Made by a program: the position numbers and the translations under genes. The notes under the pieces are model-generated. The model did not search any database and was not told where the DNA came from. It was given only the letters and a program-made list of their open reading frames with translations. Of a DNA stretch of 36,752 bases, positions 19,898-31,860 are shown piece after piece. Numbering within the stretch: position 1 is the stretch's first letter; the number at the start of each line of letters is the position of its first letter. Origin of the DNA: Trueperaceae bacterium. Lineage in GTDB: Bacteria; Deinococcota; Deinococci; Deinococcales; Trueperaceae. The stretch covers positions 1-36,752 of the forward strand of contig PWQI01000417.1 in NCBI GenBank assembly GCA_003556805.1, given 5' to 3'.

Positions 19898-21429
19898 GCA
19901 CCCCCGTCGTCCTATGCGTCCTCGACGGCTTCGGCATCGCCGAGGCCGGACCCGGCAACGCCGTCGCGCACGCCCACACCCCCGTCTTCGACCGCCTCTG
20001 GGCGACCGCCCCGCGCACCACGCTGAAGGCCTCGGGCAGCGCGGTCGGTCTGCCCGATGGGCAGATGGGCAACAGCGAGGGCGGCCACCTCAACCTCGGC
20101 GCCGGCCGGGTGGTGATGCAATCGCTGTCGTTCGTCCAGGCCGCCATCGACGATGGCAGCCTGTTCGAGAACGAGGTCCTCGCCACGCTCTGCGACGGCG
20201 TCGCAGAGGGCGGCGCCCTGCACCTCATGGGCCTCGTGTCGGACGGCGGCGTCCACTCCGACCTGCGCCACCTCTTGGCGCTCCTTGACCTGGCGCAGCG
20301 CCGCGGCCTGGAGCGCGTCTACCTCCACGCCTTCACGGACGGTCGCGACACCGCGCCGGACGGTGGGCGCGGCTACCTGCGGCAGGTGAGCGACCACATC
20401 GAGGCGACCGGCAACCCGGCCCGCATCGTCAGCGTGATCGGGCGCTACTGGGCGATGGACCGTGACCGTCGCTGGGACCGTACGAAGCGCGCGTACGACG
20501 CCATCGTCATGGGACGGGCCGAGCACCGGGCCGCGAGCCCCGACGAGGCCATCGCGAAAGCGTACGAGCGGGGCGAGACCGACGAGTTCGTGGCCCCGAC
20601 CCTGGTGGTGTCCGACGGCGCGGACCCCGTCACGCTCGAGGACGGCGACGCGGTGCTGTGGTTCAACTTCCGGGCCGACCGGGCCCGGCAGCTCGCTCAC
20701 GCTCTGCTGGACGGACCGGAGTGGGACGGCTTCGAGCGCGAGCGGGTCGCGCGCGTGCGCTACGCCTCGCTGATGCACGTCGACCCCACGCTCGGCACGC
20801 CCTACGCGCTGAGCCTCGACGAGCTCGAGACCCCGCTCGGCGAGGTCATCGCCGCGGCGGGCCTGCGCCAGTACCGCACGGCGGAAACCGAGAAGTACCC
20901 CCACGTGACGTACTTCTTCAACGCCAAACGCGAGGCGCCGTACGAGGGCGAGACGCGCTACATGGAGCCGTCACCCCAGGTGGCGACGTACGACCTCCAA
21001 CCGGAGATGAGCGCCGCAGCGCTGACCGACGAGACGGTGCGGCGCCTCGCCGAAGGCGACGACGCGTTCGTGTTGATCAATTACGCCAACCCCGACATGG
21101 TCGGGCACACGGGTGTGTTCGAGGCGGCCGTCACGGCGTGCGAGACGGTGGACGCCTGCCTCGGCAGGCTCGAGGCGGCGACCTTGGAACGCGGCGGCGC
21201 CTTGCTCGTCCTGGCCGACCACGGCAACGCCGAGACGATGCTCACGCCAGATGGTGCGGCCCACACGGCGCACACGACCAACCCAGTGCCATGCGTGCTG
21301 GTCGGCGGCCCGGCGGGCGCCACCCTTCGCGACGGCGGTGTGTTGGGTGACGTGGCACCGACGGTCCTCGATCTGCTCGGCCTCGAGATCCCGGCGCTGA
21401 TGACCGGGCGGTCGCTGCTCCGACGCTGA
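19894..21429 (+). CDS. gpmI: 2,3-bisphosphoglycerate-independent phosphoglycerate mutase
   Basis: LCVLDGFGIAEAGPGNAVAHA, GLPDGQMGNSEGGHLNLGAGRVV, LVSDGGVHSDLRHL, HAFTDGRDTAP, FFNAKREAPYEGE, NYANPDMVGHTG, LADHGNAETM. Confidence 0.97.
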   Translation: MSTPVVLCVLDGFGIAEAGPGNAVAHAHTPVFDRLWATAPRTTLKASGSAVGLPDGQMGNSEGGHLNLGAGRVVMQSLSFVQAAIDDGSLFENEVLATLCDGVAEGGALHLMGLVSDGGVHSDLRHLLALLDLAQRRGLERVYLHAFTDGRDTAPDGGRGYLRQVSDHIEATGNPARIVSVIGRYWAMDRDRRWDRTKRAYDAIVMGRAEHRAASPDEAIAKAYERGETDEFVAPTLVVSDGADPVTLEDGDAVLWFNFRADRARQLAHALLDGPEWDGFERERVARVRYASLMHVDPTLGTPYALSLDELETPLGEVIAAAGLRQYRTAETEKYPHVTYFFNAKREAPYEGETRYMEPSPQVATYDLQPEMSAAALTDETVRRLAEGDDAFVLINYANPDMVGHTGVFEAAVTACETVDACLGRLEAATLERGGALLVLADHGNAETMLTPDGAAHTAHTTNPVPCVLVGGPAGATLRDGGVLGDVAPTVLDLLGLEIPALMTGRSLLRR

Positions 21430-21471
21430 GCCCTGGGCCCCGCCGGCCGCTGCTGACCGAGCCACGCGAGA

Positions 21472-21507
21472 CGAGGGGCCCCGAGCGCGTTCGCTCGGGG
21501 CCCCTCG
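21472..21507. terminator. Strong bidirectional hairpin between gpmI and groEL
   Basis: Perfect 16-bp stem CGAGGGGCCCCGAGCG/CGCTCGGGGCCCCTCG with CGTT loop; no long U tract. Confidence 0.8.
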
Positions 21508-21578
21508 GTTCGAACCTTCGTCCGTGCCTTCGTTCGGCCGTGCGCCGCGCTGCTGCGCACGGCGTGCTCAGACGGTGG

Positions 21579-22736
<1,158 letters not shown>

Positions 22737-22739
22737 CGC

Positions 22740-23237
<498 letters not shown>

Positions 23238-23525
23238 TTACTCGACGATGGCGTGGACGTCACGCTCGCTGAGGATCATCAGTTCCTGGCCGTCGAGGGT
23301 CATCTCCGTGCCGCCGTACTTGGCGAACACGACGGTGTCACCGACGCTGACTTCGAGCGCAACGCGCTCGCCGTTGTCGAGCAGCTTGCCGCTGCCGATG
23401 GCCAGCACCTTGCCGCGCTGGCTCTTCTCCTTGGCCGTGTCGGGCAGGACGATGCCGCTCGCAGTGGTCTGCGGCTCGTCGATGACCTCGACGACGATCT
23501 TGTCACCGAGTGGTTTGAGGTTCAT
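23238..23525 (-). CDS. groES: Co-chaperonin GroES
   Basis: [47 protein letters not shown]...[31 protein letters not shown]. Confidence 0.97.
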   Translation of the reverse strand: MNLKPLGDKIVVEVIDEPQTTASGIVLPDTAKEKSQRGKVLAIGSGKLLDNGERVALEVSVGDTVVFAKYGGTEMTLDGQELMILSERDVHAIVE

Positions 23526-23572
23526 CCGATCCTCCGTTGGTATTGGGTTTGCCCGCTTCGGGGCTACATGGA

Positions 23573-23599
23573 TTAGCACTCGCGATGCGCGAGTGCTAA
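23573..23599 (-). promoter_or_regulatory. CIRCE operator (HrcA binding site)
   Basis: TTAGCACTC-N9(GCGATGCGC)-GAGTGCTAA, exact match to the CIRCE consensus, upstream of groES. Confidence 0.97.
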
Positions 23600-23608
23600 C
23601 TGCCGTTC

Positions 23609-23637
23609 ATCGTAGTGAATCCAGCGCTGAGTGTCAA
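23609..23637 (-). promoter_or_regulatory. Sigma-70/SigA-type promoter of groESL
   Basis: Minus strand TTGACA (23632-23637), 17-bp spacer, TACGAT (23609-23614), just upstream of CIRCE. Confidence 0.88.
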
Positions 23638-23700
23638 GGAGATTGAGCGTGTTCGACTCAAGCGGTGCTCGCGCTCGGCGCGCACGCCGGCGGGCCGTCT

Positions 23701-24027
23701 TCAGCCGCGCCGCAAGCCTACCACCAGACCGGGCACGAACGCGCCAGCGAACGTCAGGTTGTGGGTCAGCACGCCCACCAGGCTGCGCCATGCACCGTCC
23801 AGCGTGTCGGTCTCGAACCATGGGTCCACGCGCGCCTGCACCTCACCCCAGTGGACCGTCAGGAACCCCTGCGTCGCGAGCACCTGGACAGCCACGAAGA
23901 GCAGCCCGACGAGGACCGCCACCACCTTGCCGACCTTCTTCAGGGCGTACCCGACCGCGAAGCCGGCGACCAGGCCGAAGCCGAGCTGCTCGGCGAACGG
24001 TGCGATGCTGGACCACTCCCACTCCAC
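23701..24027 (-). CDS. FUN14-family small membrane protein
   Basis: GFGLVAGFAVGYALKKVGKVVAVLVGLLFVAVQVLATQGFLTVHWGEV...; GTG start. Confidence 0.75.
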   Translation of the reverse strand: MEWEWSSIAPFAEQLGFGLVAGFAVGYALKKVGKVVAVLVGLLFVAVQVLATQGFLTVHWGEVQARVDPWFETDTLDGAWRSLVGVLTHNLTFAGAFVPGLVVGLRRG

Positions 24028-24033
24028 GCGGTC

Positions 24034-24039
24034 AATGTA
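24034..24039 (-). promoter_or_regulatory. -10 element of probable leaderless promoter for the FUN14 gene
   Basis: Minus strand TACATT-N6-GTG(24027). Confidence 0.5.
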
Positions 24040-24141
24040 GCACGCGACGCGCCGTGCCTGGTGGCACGAAACCGCTCCAGGACGTGCCTCATGAGACGTG
24101 CGTGAGGACGCCGGCCCGGGCGTCCCGACCGTCCCGTGCGC

Positions 24142-24147
24142 TATCAT
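24142..24147 (+). promoter_or_regulatory. -10 element of probable leaderless promoter for psuG
   Basis: TATCAT-N8-ATG(24156). Confidence 0.5.
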
Positions 24148-24155
24148 GCCGCGTG

Positions 24156-25085
24156 ATGATTCGCGTCGGTCCAGCCGTGCAGTCCGCGCTCGCGCGGGGC
24201 GAACCCGTGGTGGCACTGGAGTCCACCGTGTTGACCCACGGCCTCCCCCGCCCCGACAACTTGGCGCTCGGTCGCCGGCTCGAGGAGATCGTCCGCGCAG
24301 GTGGCGCGGTGCCCGCCACCGTCGCCGTCGTGGCAGGCGAGCTGACCGTCGGCGTCGACGAGGACGCCATGCGACGCCTCGCCGAGAGCGACGTCGCCAA
24401 GGCCAGCCTCTGGAACCTCGCCAGCGTCGTCGCCGCCGGCTCGGACGCCGGCACGACCGTCGCCACCACGCTGTTCGCCGCCACCCGCGTCGGCATCGCC
24501 GTGTTCGCCACCGGCGGTCTCGGCGGCGTCCATCGCGAGGCCTTCGACGAGTCCGCCGACCTGACCGCGCTCGCCCGCGAGAGCGTCGTCACCGTCTGCG
24601 CCGGGCCCAAGAGCGTGCTCGACGCCGCGGCGACGCTCGAGCGCCTGGAGACGTCGGGGGTCGCCGTGGCGGGCTGGCGCTCCGACCACCTGGCCGGCTT
24701 CCTCACCCCGCACACCGACCTCGTCGTCCCGACACGCTGCGACGACGCCGAGCAGGTCGCAACGCTGTTCCACGTCCAGCGCGACCTCGGACTCCCCGGC
24801 GGCCTGGTGCTGAGCCGACCCGAGCCCGACGGCCTCGAGCCGGCTGCACTGGCGGCCCTGCTCGACGCGGCCCTCGCGGACGCGGACACGGCGGGCGTGC
24901 GTGGCAAGGACGTCACCCCACACCTGCTGCGGCGGCTCGCGGAACGTTCGGACGGCGCCACCGTCCACGTGAACCTGCGCCTGCTCGAGGGCAACGCCGC
25001 CCTCGCCGCCGAGATCGCGGTCGCGATCGCGCGTCAGCGCGCGTTCCGAGCCGCCTCCACCAGCCCCAACGAGGTGCCAGTGTGA
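24156..25085 (+). CDS. psuG: Pseudouridine-5'-phosphate glycosidase
   Basis: VVALESTVLTHGLPRPDNL, GAVPATVAVVAGELTVGV, GTTVATTLFAATRVGIAVFATGGLGGVHR, VCAGPKSVLD, VRGKDVTPHLL. Confidence 0.95.
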   Translation: MIRVGPAVQSALARGEPVVALESTVLTHGLPRPDNLALGRRLEEIVRAGGAVPATVAVVAGELTVGVDEDAMRRLAESDVAKASLWNLASVVAAGSDAGTTVATTLFAATRVGIAVFATGGLGGVHREAFDESADLTALARESVVTVCAGPKSVLDAAATLERLETSGVAVAGWRSDHLAGFLTPHTDLVVPTRCDDAEQVATLFHVQRDLGLPGGLVLSRPEPDGLEPAALAALLDAALADADTAGVRGKDVTPHLLRRLAERSDGATVHVNLRLLEGNAALAAEIAVAIARQRAFRAASTSPNEVPV

Positions 25086-26245
25086 CCGACCATCCCGCCC
25101 ACGACGACGTGATCACCGAGGACGCCGCGGCGCGAGCAGCAGCCGACGAGCGCCGTGAAGGGCGCGAGCAGCCCAACCTCGGCCGCCTCCTACGCGACGC
25201 CCGCGAACGATCGGGACTCGGTCTCTCCGACCTCGCCGAGGTCACGCACGTCCGGAGGGTGTACCTGTCGGCCCTCGAGGAAGGCCGCTACCGCGACCTC
25301 CCTGAGGACGTGTACACCCGCAACTTCGTCCGGCTCTACGCCAACGCCGTCGGCCTCGACTCGGCGCCGCTGCTCGACCAGTACGTCCGCGAGCGTCAGA
25401 GCGCCCTCGGCCGGACCACCCTCGAGACGCGCCTGGACCGCGACCGACAAGCCGCGACGAGCCTCCGGAGCGGCCAGACCCGGCCCGCCCCGGCCCACCT
25501 GCGGCCCGCACTGCCGACCTGGTTGATCGGCCCTTGGCTGCCGACGTTGGCGCTCGTCGTCGTCGTCGTGGGACTGGCGGTGTGGGGGTACAACGGCCTG
25601 TTCGGCGGCAGCGGAGCGGCAACCCCGACCGCGGCCGAGACGCCGGCGAGTCCGGCGGACGGCGCCGCGGCGACGACCCCGACGGGTCAGTCACCTGGCG
25701 CGTCGCTCGCCGCACCGACCGAGACGCCCGCGGACGCCGCCGTTCCGAGCCAGGTCTTGGTCAGCATCGTGACGACCCCCCCGGGCGCCGCGATCACCAT
25801 CGACGGCTTCCCGGTGCCCGGCGTCACGCCGCTGCTCGACGTGCCCGTCACGGCTCGCGAGGGTCGCGTGGTCCGCGCTGAACTCGACGGTTTCGAGCCC
25901 ACCGAGGTCAGGGCAGACCTGCGTCAGGACGCGGACCTGTCGTTGACCCTATCAGCGGTAGGCGCTGCAGACGCTGGCGCCGCTGGTGCCGTGGCCGGCA
26001 GCGACGGCGACCTCACGATCACCATCACCGACACGACCTGGCTCGAGGTCTACCGCTCCACCGCTCGCAACGAGGGCGAGCGGCTCGTCTACACGACCGC
26101 CCAGCCCGGGGCCAGCTACAGCTTCGCGCCCCCGGTCTTCGTCTACACCGGCAACGCCGCTGGCGTCCGACTCAACCTGTCCGGACAGGACCTCGGCCCG
26201 ATGGGCTCCCCTGGCGCCGTGCTCGGACGGGCCTTCCCGGAGTGA
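25082..26245 (+). CDS. RodZ-like protein: HTH, transmembrane segment, PEGA-like domain, DUF4115-like C-terminus
   Basis: GRLLRDARERSGLGLSDLAEVTHVRRVYLSALEEGRYRDLPEDVYTRNFVRLYANAVGL; TM LALVVVVVGLAVWGY; IVTTPPGAAITIDGFPVPGVTPLLDVPV; LTITITDTTWLEVYRST... Confidence 0.82.
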   Translation: MTDHPAHDDVITEDAAARAAADERREGREQPNLGRLLRDARERSGLGLSDLAEVTHVRRVYLSALEEGRYRDLPEDVYTRNFVRLYANAVGLDSAPLLDQYVRERQSALGRTTLETRLDRDRQAATSLRSGQTRPAPAHLRPALPTWLIGPWLPTLALVVVVVGLAVWGYNGLFGGSGAATPTAAETPASPADGAAATTPTGQSPGASLAAPTETPADAAVPSQVLVSIVTTPPGAAITIDGFPVPGVTPLLDVPVTAREGRVVRAELDGFEPTEVRADLRQDADLSLTLSAVGAADAGAAGAVAGSDGDLTITITDTTWLEVYRSTARNEGERLVYTTAQPGASYSFAPPVFVYTGNAAGVRLNLSGQDLGPMGSPGAVLGRAFPE

Positions 26246-26252
26246 ACTGCAC

Positions 26253-27437
26253 GTGATCTCGCAGTTGGCGTTCGCGTCGCTGACCCGACGCCCGCTCCGG
26301 ACGGCGCTCACGGCACTCGGCATCGCCATCGCCGTGGGTTCGACGGTCGTGTTCCTGTCCCTCGGAGAGGGGTTGCGCCGCGCCTTCGACGACAGCCTGG
26401 CAGGCCTCGGGCCCGACATCCAGGTGAGCTTCGGCGACTTCGACGCCACCTCCCTGAGCTCGGTGCCGCAGCTCCCCATGCGCTACCTCGATGAACTCGA
26501 CGCAGCCCGCGACACGTACGGCATCGACACGGTCACGCCCGTGCTGCTCTACCTGCGCGGTTCGCTCGTCGCCACGAGCGCCTTCGTGTTCTACGGCCTC
26601 CCCGTCGAGACCGACCTGCGCAGCCTCTACCGCGACTTCGCGATCATCGAGGGGCGCGATATCGGCGAACGCGTTCCCGAGGCAGACGCAACGGGGCGTG
26701 GCGTGCCGATCGTGGGCGAGGCCGTCGTCGGTGAGCAAACCGCGTTGCGCTCGAGCATCGCCGTGGGTGACGTGCTACGGCTGAACCCCAACGCGGCCTT
26801 CGAGGTGGTCGGCGTGGCCGTCGCCGACGGCGGCATCCTCGACAACGCGATCATCGTGCCGATCGAACCACTCCAGGCTGCCCTCGGGGCGGAAGACAGG
26901 GTATCGTTCCTGACGCTCGATCTCAGAGACGGCAGCGCCGCGACCGCCACGGCCGAGCGGCTGCGCGCCGACTTCCCGGAGCTCGGGTTCCAGACCCGCA
27001 CCGACATCGCGTCGGTGTTCGAGGAGGCGGTACGCATCACGGACGTCGTGCGGCTCGGTATCAGCGCCATCGCCCTCATCGTCGGGGCCATCGCGGTCGC
27101 GAACACGATGCTGATGAGCGTCTTCGAGCGCACCCGCGAGTTCGGCGTGGTCCGCGCGGTCGGCGCCCGGCCGCGCTTCCTCGTCGGGCTGGTGCTGCTC
27201 GAGGCGCTGCTCCTCTCGCTCGTCGGCGCCATCGCGGGGGTCGCGCTCGGCTTCGCCGGCGCCGCGGCCGTGAACCTCTTCGCCGTCGACCTGGTCGGCC
27301 TCGACGTCGCGGCGGTCACGCCTCGCCTCGTGGCGTTCGCCGTCGCCGTCGCTGGCGTGATGGGTCTGCTCTCCGGTCTGCTGCCGGCGCTGCGCGCGGC
27401 ACGGGTACCGATCGCTGTCGCGGTGGCACGAGAGTGA
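26253..27437 (+). CDS. ABC transporter permease, MacB/FtsX type
   Basis: SLTRRPLRTALTALGIAIAVGSTVVFLSLGEGL; C-terminal ANTMLMSVFERTREFGVVRAVGARPRFL; PALRAARVPIAVAVARE. Confidence 0.9.
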   Translation: MISQLAFASLTRRPLRTALTALGIAIAVGSTVVFLSLGEGLRRAFDDSLAGLGPDIQVSFGDFDATSLSSVPQLPMRYLDELDAARDTYGIDTVTPVLLYLRGSLVATSAFVFYGLPVETDLRSLYRDFAIIEGRDIGERVPEADATGRGVPIVGEAVVGEQTALRSSIAVGDVLRLNPNAAFEVVGVAVADGGILDNAIIVPIEPLQAALGAEDRVSFLTLDLRDGSAATATAERLRADFPELGFQTRTDIASVFEEAVRITDVVRLGISAIALIVGAIAVANTMLMSVFERTREFGVVRAVGARPRFLVGLVLLEALLLSLVGAIAGVALGFAGAAAVNLFAVDLVGLDVAAVTPRLVAFAVAVAGVMGLLSGLLPALRAARVPIAVAVARE

Positions 27438-29236
27438 CGCCTGAACCCTCAGCCCGGCTCGTCCGAGCGCTCGTCGCGCTGCTCGTGCTCACGGCGCTCG
27501 TGCAGGCCCACGCCCGTTTCGAGTGGCGCGACGTCGTCCAAGACGTCCGCATCCTGCCCGACGGCGGCGTCGAGGTCCGCTACGAGCGGACGCTGTGGAC
27601 GACCCAGGACTTCGGCGAGGCCTTCGTCTGCGTGCGTCTCCGGGCCGGCGAGACGCTGACCCTGTTGCCGGACGAGACGCGCGCGATCTCGCCCGGCCCC
27701 GCCGCCGAGGGGCTCACCCAGTCGTGCTCGGGCGGCACCGAGGTGGTCGTGCGACAAGACACCCGCGTGCGCGAGCGGCGCGTGCAGTTCGCGTACCGCC
27801 TCGACGGCGTGGTCGACGTTTACAGCGACGTGGTGCAGTGGTACTGGAACATCCTCGAACGCGCCCCCGACCGGCCCGTCGTGGTCGGGTACCGGCTGCG
27901 GGTCAGCGCGCCGGGACCGATGGCGGAGCCGTACGACGCCTTCGTGATGCGCTACGCCAACCCCGAACAGCCCACGGTCGAGTTGTCGGCCGACCGGAGC
28001 GTGCTCGACGTCTCGTTCCGGCGCATACCGCCGAACGACGGTGTCGAGATCCGCTACCTGATGGACCCCGCCGTGTTCGACGTGCAAGGCAGCCGCGCCG
28101 GCCTCGAGGGCCTGCTCCGGGACCAGCTGCGCGTCGTCCGTGGCGACGAGCGCGCGCGCTTCTGGAGCGCGCTGCGCAGCCATCCGGCCTGGGCGCTGCT
28201 CCCCGCGGCGGGCGTCGCCTACCTCGTGATGGGCATCCTTGGCGCGTACCGTCGCGTCGGGCGCGAACCCGCCGTCGAGGCGATGCGCTACCCCTTCGAA
28301 CCGCCGCGCGACGTGGTACCGGCGGCCGTCGCGACGGTCATGCAACAAGACGTGCAGGCCACGTCGCTCGGACCGGCCTGGTTCGCCACGATCATGGACC
28401 TCGCTCGACGCGGCTTCCTGCGCTTCGAGGGTGAAGGCCGCAAGCTCGTCATCCACCTCGAGGACGAGCCCACGGGCGACGAGTTGGAATCGTTCGAACG
28501 CGCGGTGCTGACCTACCTCCGCAGCGCCGCGGGCAGCGGTCGCAGCGCCCGCCGCGATCCGAACTCCGTCACGATCGCCGAACTGTCGAGTTACGGCCAG
28601 CGCCACGCGCGGCGCTTCCTGGCGAGCTTCGGTCGGCAGGTCAAGGCGTGGGCGCAGGGGTATTACGGCGGCCCGTACCTGACGCCCGAGAGCCTGGCGG
28701 CCCGCAACCACTGGACCATGCGTTCGCTGCTCGTGGGCCTGGCCATCGGCGTGGTGATCTACGCGACGAGCGGCTTGGCGATGGCGCTGTCGATCGGCGC
28801 GGCAGTCGCGTGCCTCTTGTTGCTGTTCATCGCCGGCATCACGCTGCCAGCCTGGACACCCGAGATGGCGCGCGAACACGCCGCCTGGAAGGGCTTCAGA
28901 CGCACGCTCACCGACTACACCCGGATGAAGGACGCACCGCCGGACTTCTTCATGCTGTGGGACCGCTACTACGTCTACGCCGCGGCGCTGGGCGTGGCGG
29001 AGCGCTACCTGCGCACGCTGCAACGCGCCGCGCCGGCCGCCGGCATGGACCAGCGTTCGATGGCCGCCCGCGGCACCTGGCTCGGCGTGGCGAACGCCCG
29101 CGACCTGGGACAGATGTCGCGCTCGATCTCCAGCCTCTCGAGCGCGTTGGCGCGCTCCGGAGCGTCTGCGTCGTCCGGAGGCTCGTCCTCGGGCGGCGGT
29201 GGTGGCGGCGGCGGCGGGTCCTCCGGCGGACGCTGA
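27434..29236 (+). CDS. DUF2207-like membrane protein with Gly/Ser-rich C-terminus
   Basis: Signal/TM N-terminus, periplasmic beta-rich region, central and late TM segments, FERAVLTYLR; C-terminal SSGGSSSGGGGGGGGGSSGGR. Confidence 0.75.
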   Translation: MTPEPSARLVRALVALLVLTALVQAHARFEWRDVVQDVRILPDGGVEVRYERTLWTTQDFGEAFVCVRLRAGETLTLLPDETRAISPGPAAEGLTQSCSGGTEVVVRQDTRVRERRVQFAYRLDGVVDVYSDVVQWYWNILERAPDRPVVVGYRLRVSAPGPMAEPYDAFVMRYANPEQPTVELSADRSVLDVSFRRIPPNDGVEIRYLMDPAVFDVQGSRAGLEGLLRDQLRVVRGDERARFWSALRSHPAWALLPAAGVAYLVMGILGAYRRVGREPAVEAMRYPFEPPRDVVPAAVATVMQQDVQATSLGPAWFATIMDLARRGFLRFEGEGRKLVIHLEDEPTGDELESFERAVLTYLRSAAGSGRSARRDPNSVTIAELSSYGQRHARRFLASFGRQVKAWAQGYYGGPYLTPESLAARNHWTMRSLLVGLAIGVVIYATSGLAMALSIGAAVACLLLLFIAGITLPAWTPEMAREHAAWKGFRRTLTDYTRMKDAPPDFFMLWDRYYVYAAALGVAERYLRTLQRAAPAAGMDQRSMAARGTWLGVANARDLGQMSRSISSLSSALARSGASASSGGSSSGGGGGGGGGSSGGR

Positions 29237-29273
29237 GGGAGCGAAGACACTGTCGCCCCTCGATCGCCCGGGG

Positions 29274-29279
29274 TACGCT
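29274..29279 (+). promoter_or_regulatory. -10 element of probable leaderless promoter for the ABC ATPase
   Basis: TACGCT-N7-GTG(29287). Confidence 0.5.
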
Positions 29280-29286
29280 TGAGGGC

Positions 29287-30033
29287 GTGTTGCACGCTAC
29301 CGGTCTCCGCAAGACGTACCACACCCCGGCGGGCGACGTGCATGCCCTCCGTTCCTTCGACTACGAATTCACCCCGGGCCAGGTCACAGCCGTTCTGGGA
29401 CCGTCCGGCTCAGGGAAGTCGACCCTCCTCAACCTCCTGGCCGGCTTCGACGTGCCGAGCTCCGGCGAGGTGTGGCTCGGTGACGTCGCGGTCCACCGTC
29501 TGCCGGAGTCCCGGCGCGCCGGCCTGCGCCTGCGGAGCTTCGGGTTCGTGTTCCAGAGCTTCAACCTCGTGGCCGTCTTCAGCGCACTGCAGAACGTCGC
29601 CCTGCCCCTCGGCCTGGCTGGCGTGACCGGGGCAGAGCGTGACCGACGCGCGCGCGAGGCGCTCGAGCGCGTCGGGATGCTCCACCGCGCCGACCACCTC
29701 CCACACAAGCTGTCGGGCGGCGAGCGCCAGCGTGTCGCCCTGGCGCGGGCCCTGGTGAACGACCCCGCGGTCCTGTTCGCGGACGAACCTACCGGGTCGC
29801 TCGATTCGGTGAACGGCACGCTGGTCCTACAGGCACTGGAGCGTGTCGCCGACGACGGTCGGATCGTCGTCCTCGTCACGCACGACGCCGCGCTCGCCGG
29901 GCGGGCCGACGTGCGGTTGCGGTTGCGCGACGGCAGCCTCGATTCGATCGAACACGGCGCGGAACGACCCAGCGACGCGCGGCCGCCCGAGCCGCTCGAG
30001 CAGGATCCCGTGCTCGAGCTCGCAGGGCGTTGA
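29287..30033 (+). CDS. ABC transporter ATP-binding protein (LolD/MacB-type)
   Basis: VLGPSGSGKSTLLNLLAGFD, FVFQSFNLVAVFSALQNVALPL, LSGGERQRVALARALVNDPAVLFADEPTGSLDS, LVTHD. Confidence 0.95.
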   Translation: MLHATGLRKTYHTPAGDVHALRSFDYEFTPGQVTAVLGPSGSGKSTLLNLLAGFDVPSSGEVWLGDVAVHRLPESRRAGLRLRSFGFVFQSFNLVAVFSALQNVALPLGLAGVTGAERDRRAREALERVGMLHRADHLPHKLSGGERQRVALARALVNDPAVLFADEPTGSLDSVNGTLVLQALERVADDGRIVVLVTHDAALAGRADVRLRLRDGSLDSIEHGAERPSDARPPEPLEQDPVLELAGR

Positions 30034-30410
30034 TGGCGAGCCGGCTCCTCGCCCTGTCTGCGCTGTGGGGCGCCGTAGGCGTGGCGCTCGGCGCGTTCGG
30101 GGCGCACGCGCTCGACGGACTGCTGCGGCCGGAGCGGCTCGCGACGTTCGAGACAGCGGTGCACTACCATCTGATCCACGCGCTGGCGGCGGGCCTCGCA
30201 GCGTCGCTCGGGACCCGCGTGCGCGGCGCGCCGCTCGCGGCGACGTTGCTGCTGGCGGGTTCGGCCGTGTTCGCCGGGAGCCTCTACGCCCTCGTCGCAA
30301 CCGACATCGGTGCCTTCGGCGCCGTCGCGCCGGTGGGTGGCACCACCATGATCGCCGGCTGGCTGGCGCTCGCCTGGGGCGCTTGGCGCTCGCACGCCAA
30401 GGGCGACTGA
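30033..30410 (+). CDS. DUF423-family membrane protein
   Basis: GVALGAFGAHAL, FETAVHYHLIHALA, AGSAVFAGSLYALV, APVGGTTMIAGW. Confidence 0.88.
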   Translation: MASRLLALSALWGAVGVALGAFGAHALDGLLRPERLATFETAVHYHLIHALAAGLAASLGTRVRGAPLAATLLLAGSAVFAGSLYALVATDIGAFGAVAPVGGTTMIAGWLALAWGAWRSHAKGD

Positions 30411-30453
30411 GGCCACCCCCGCACGTGCGACCCGAACCAGCGAGCGGCAGCGC

Positions 30454-31818
<1,365 letters not shown>

Positions 31819-31827
<9 letters not shown>

Positions 31828-31860
31828 CCTACCAGGGGTGCCCCTGGTAGGATGCCGCGC
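31819..31860. repeat. Perfect inverted repeat (20-nt arms, 2-nt spacer) between GH1 and EamA genes
   Basis: GCGCGGCATCCTACCAGGGG-TG-CCCCTGGTAGGATGCCGCGC. Confidence 0.97.

Noticed and set aside
29161-29236. GGC/GGT repeat tract at the DUF2207 C-terminus as a tandem repeat or phase-variable locus
   Set aside because: Encodes a Gly/Ser-rich tail frequently seen in DUF2207-type membrane proteins; repeat units are short and interrupted, with no evidence of variability.
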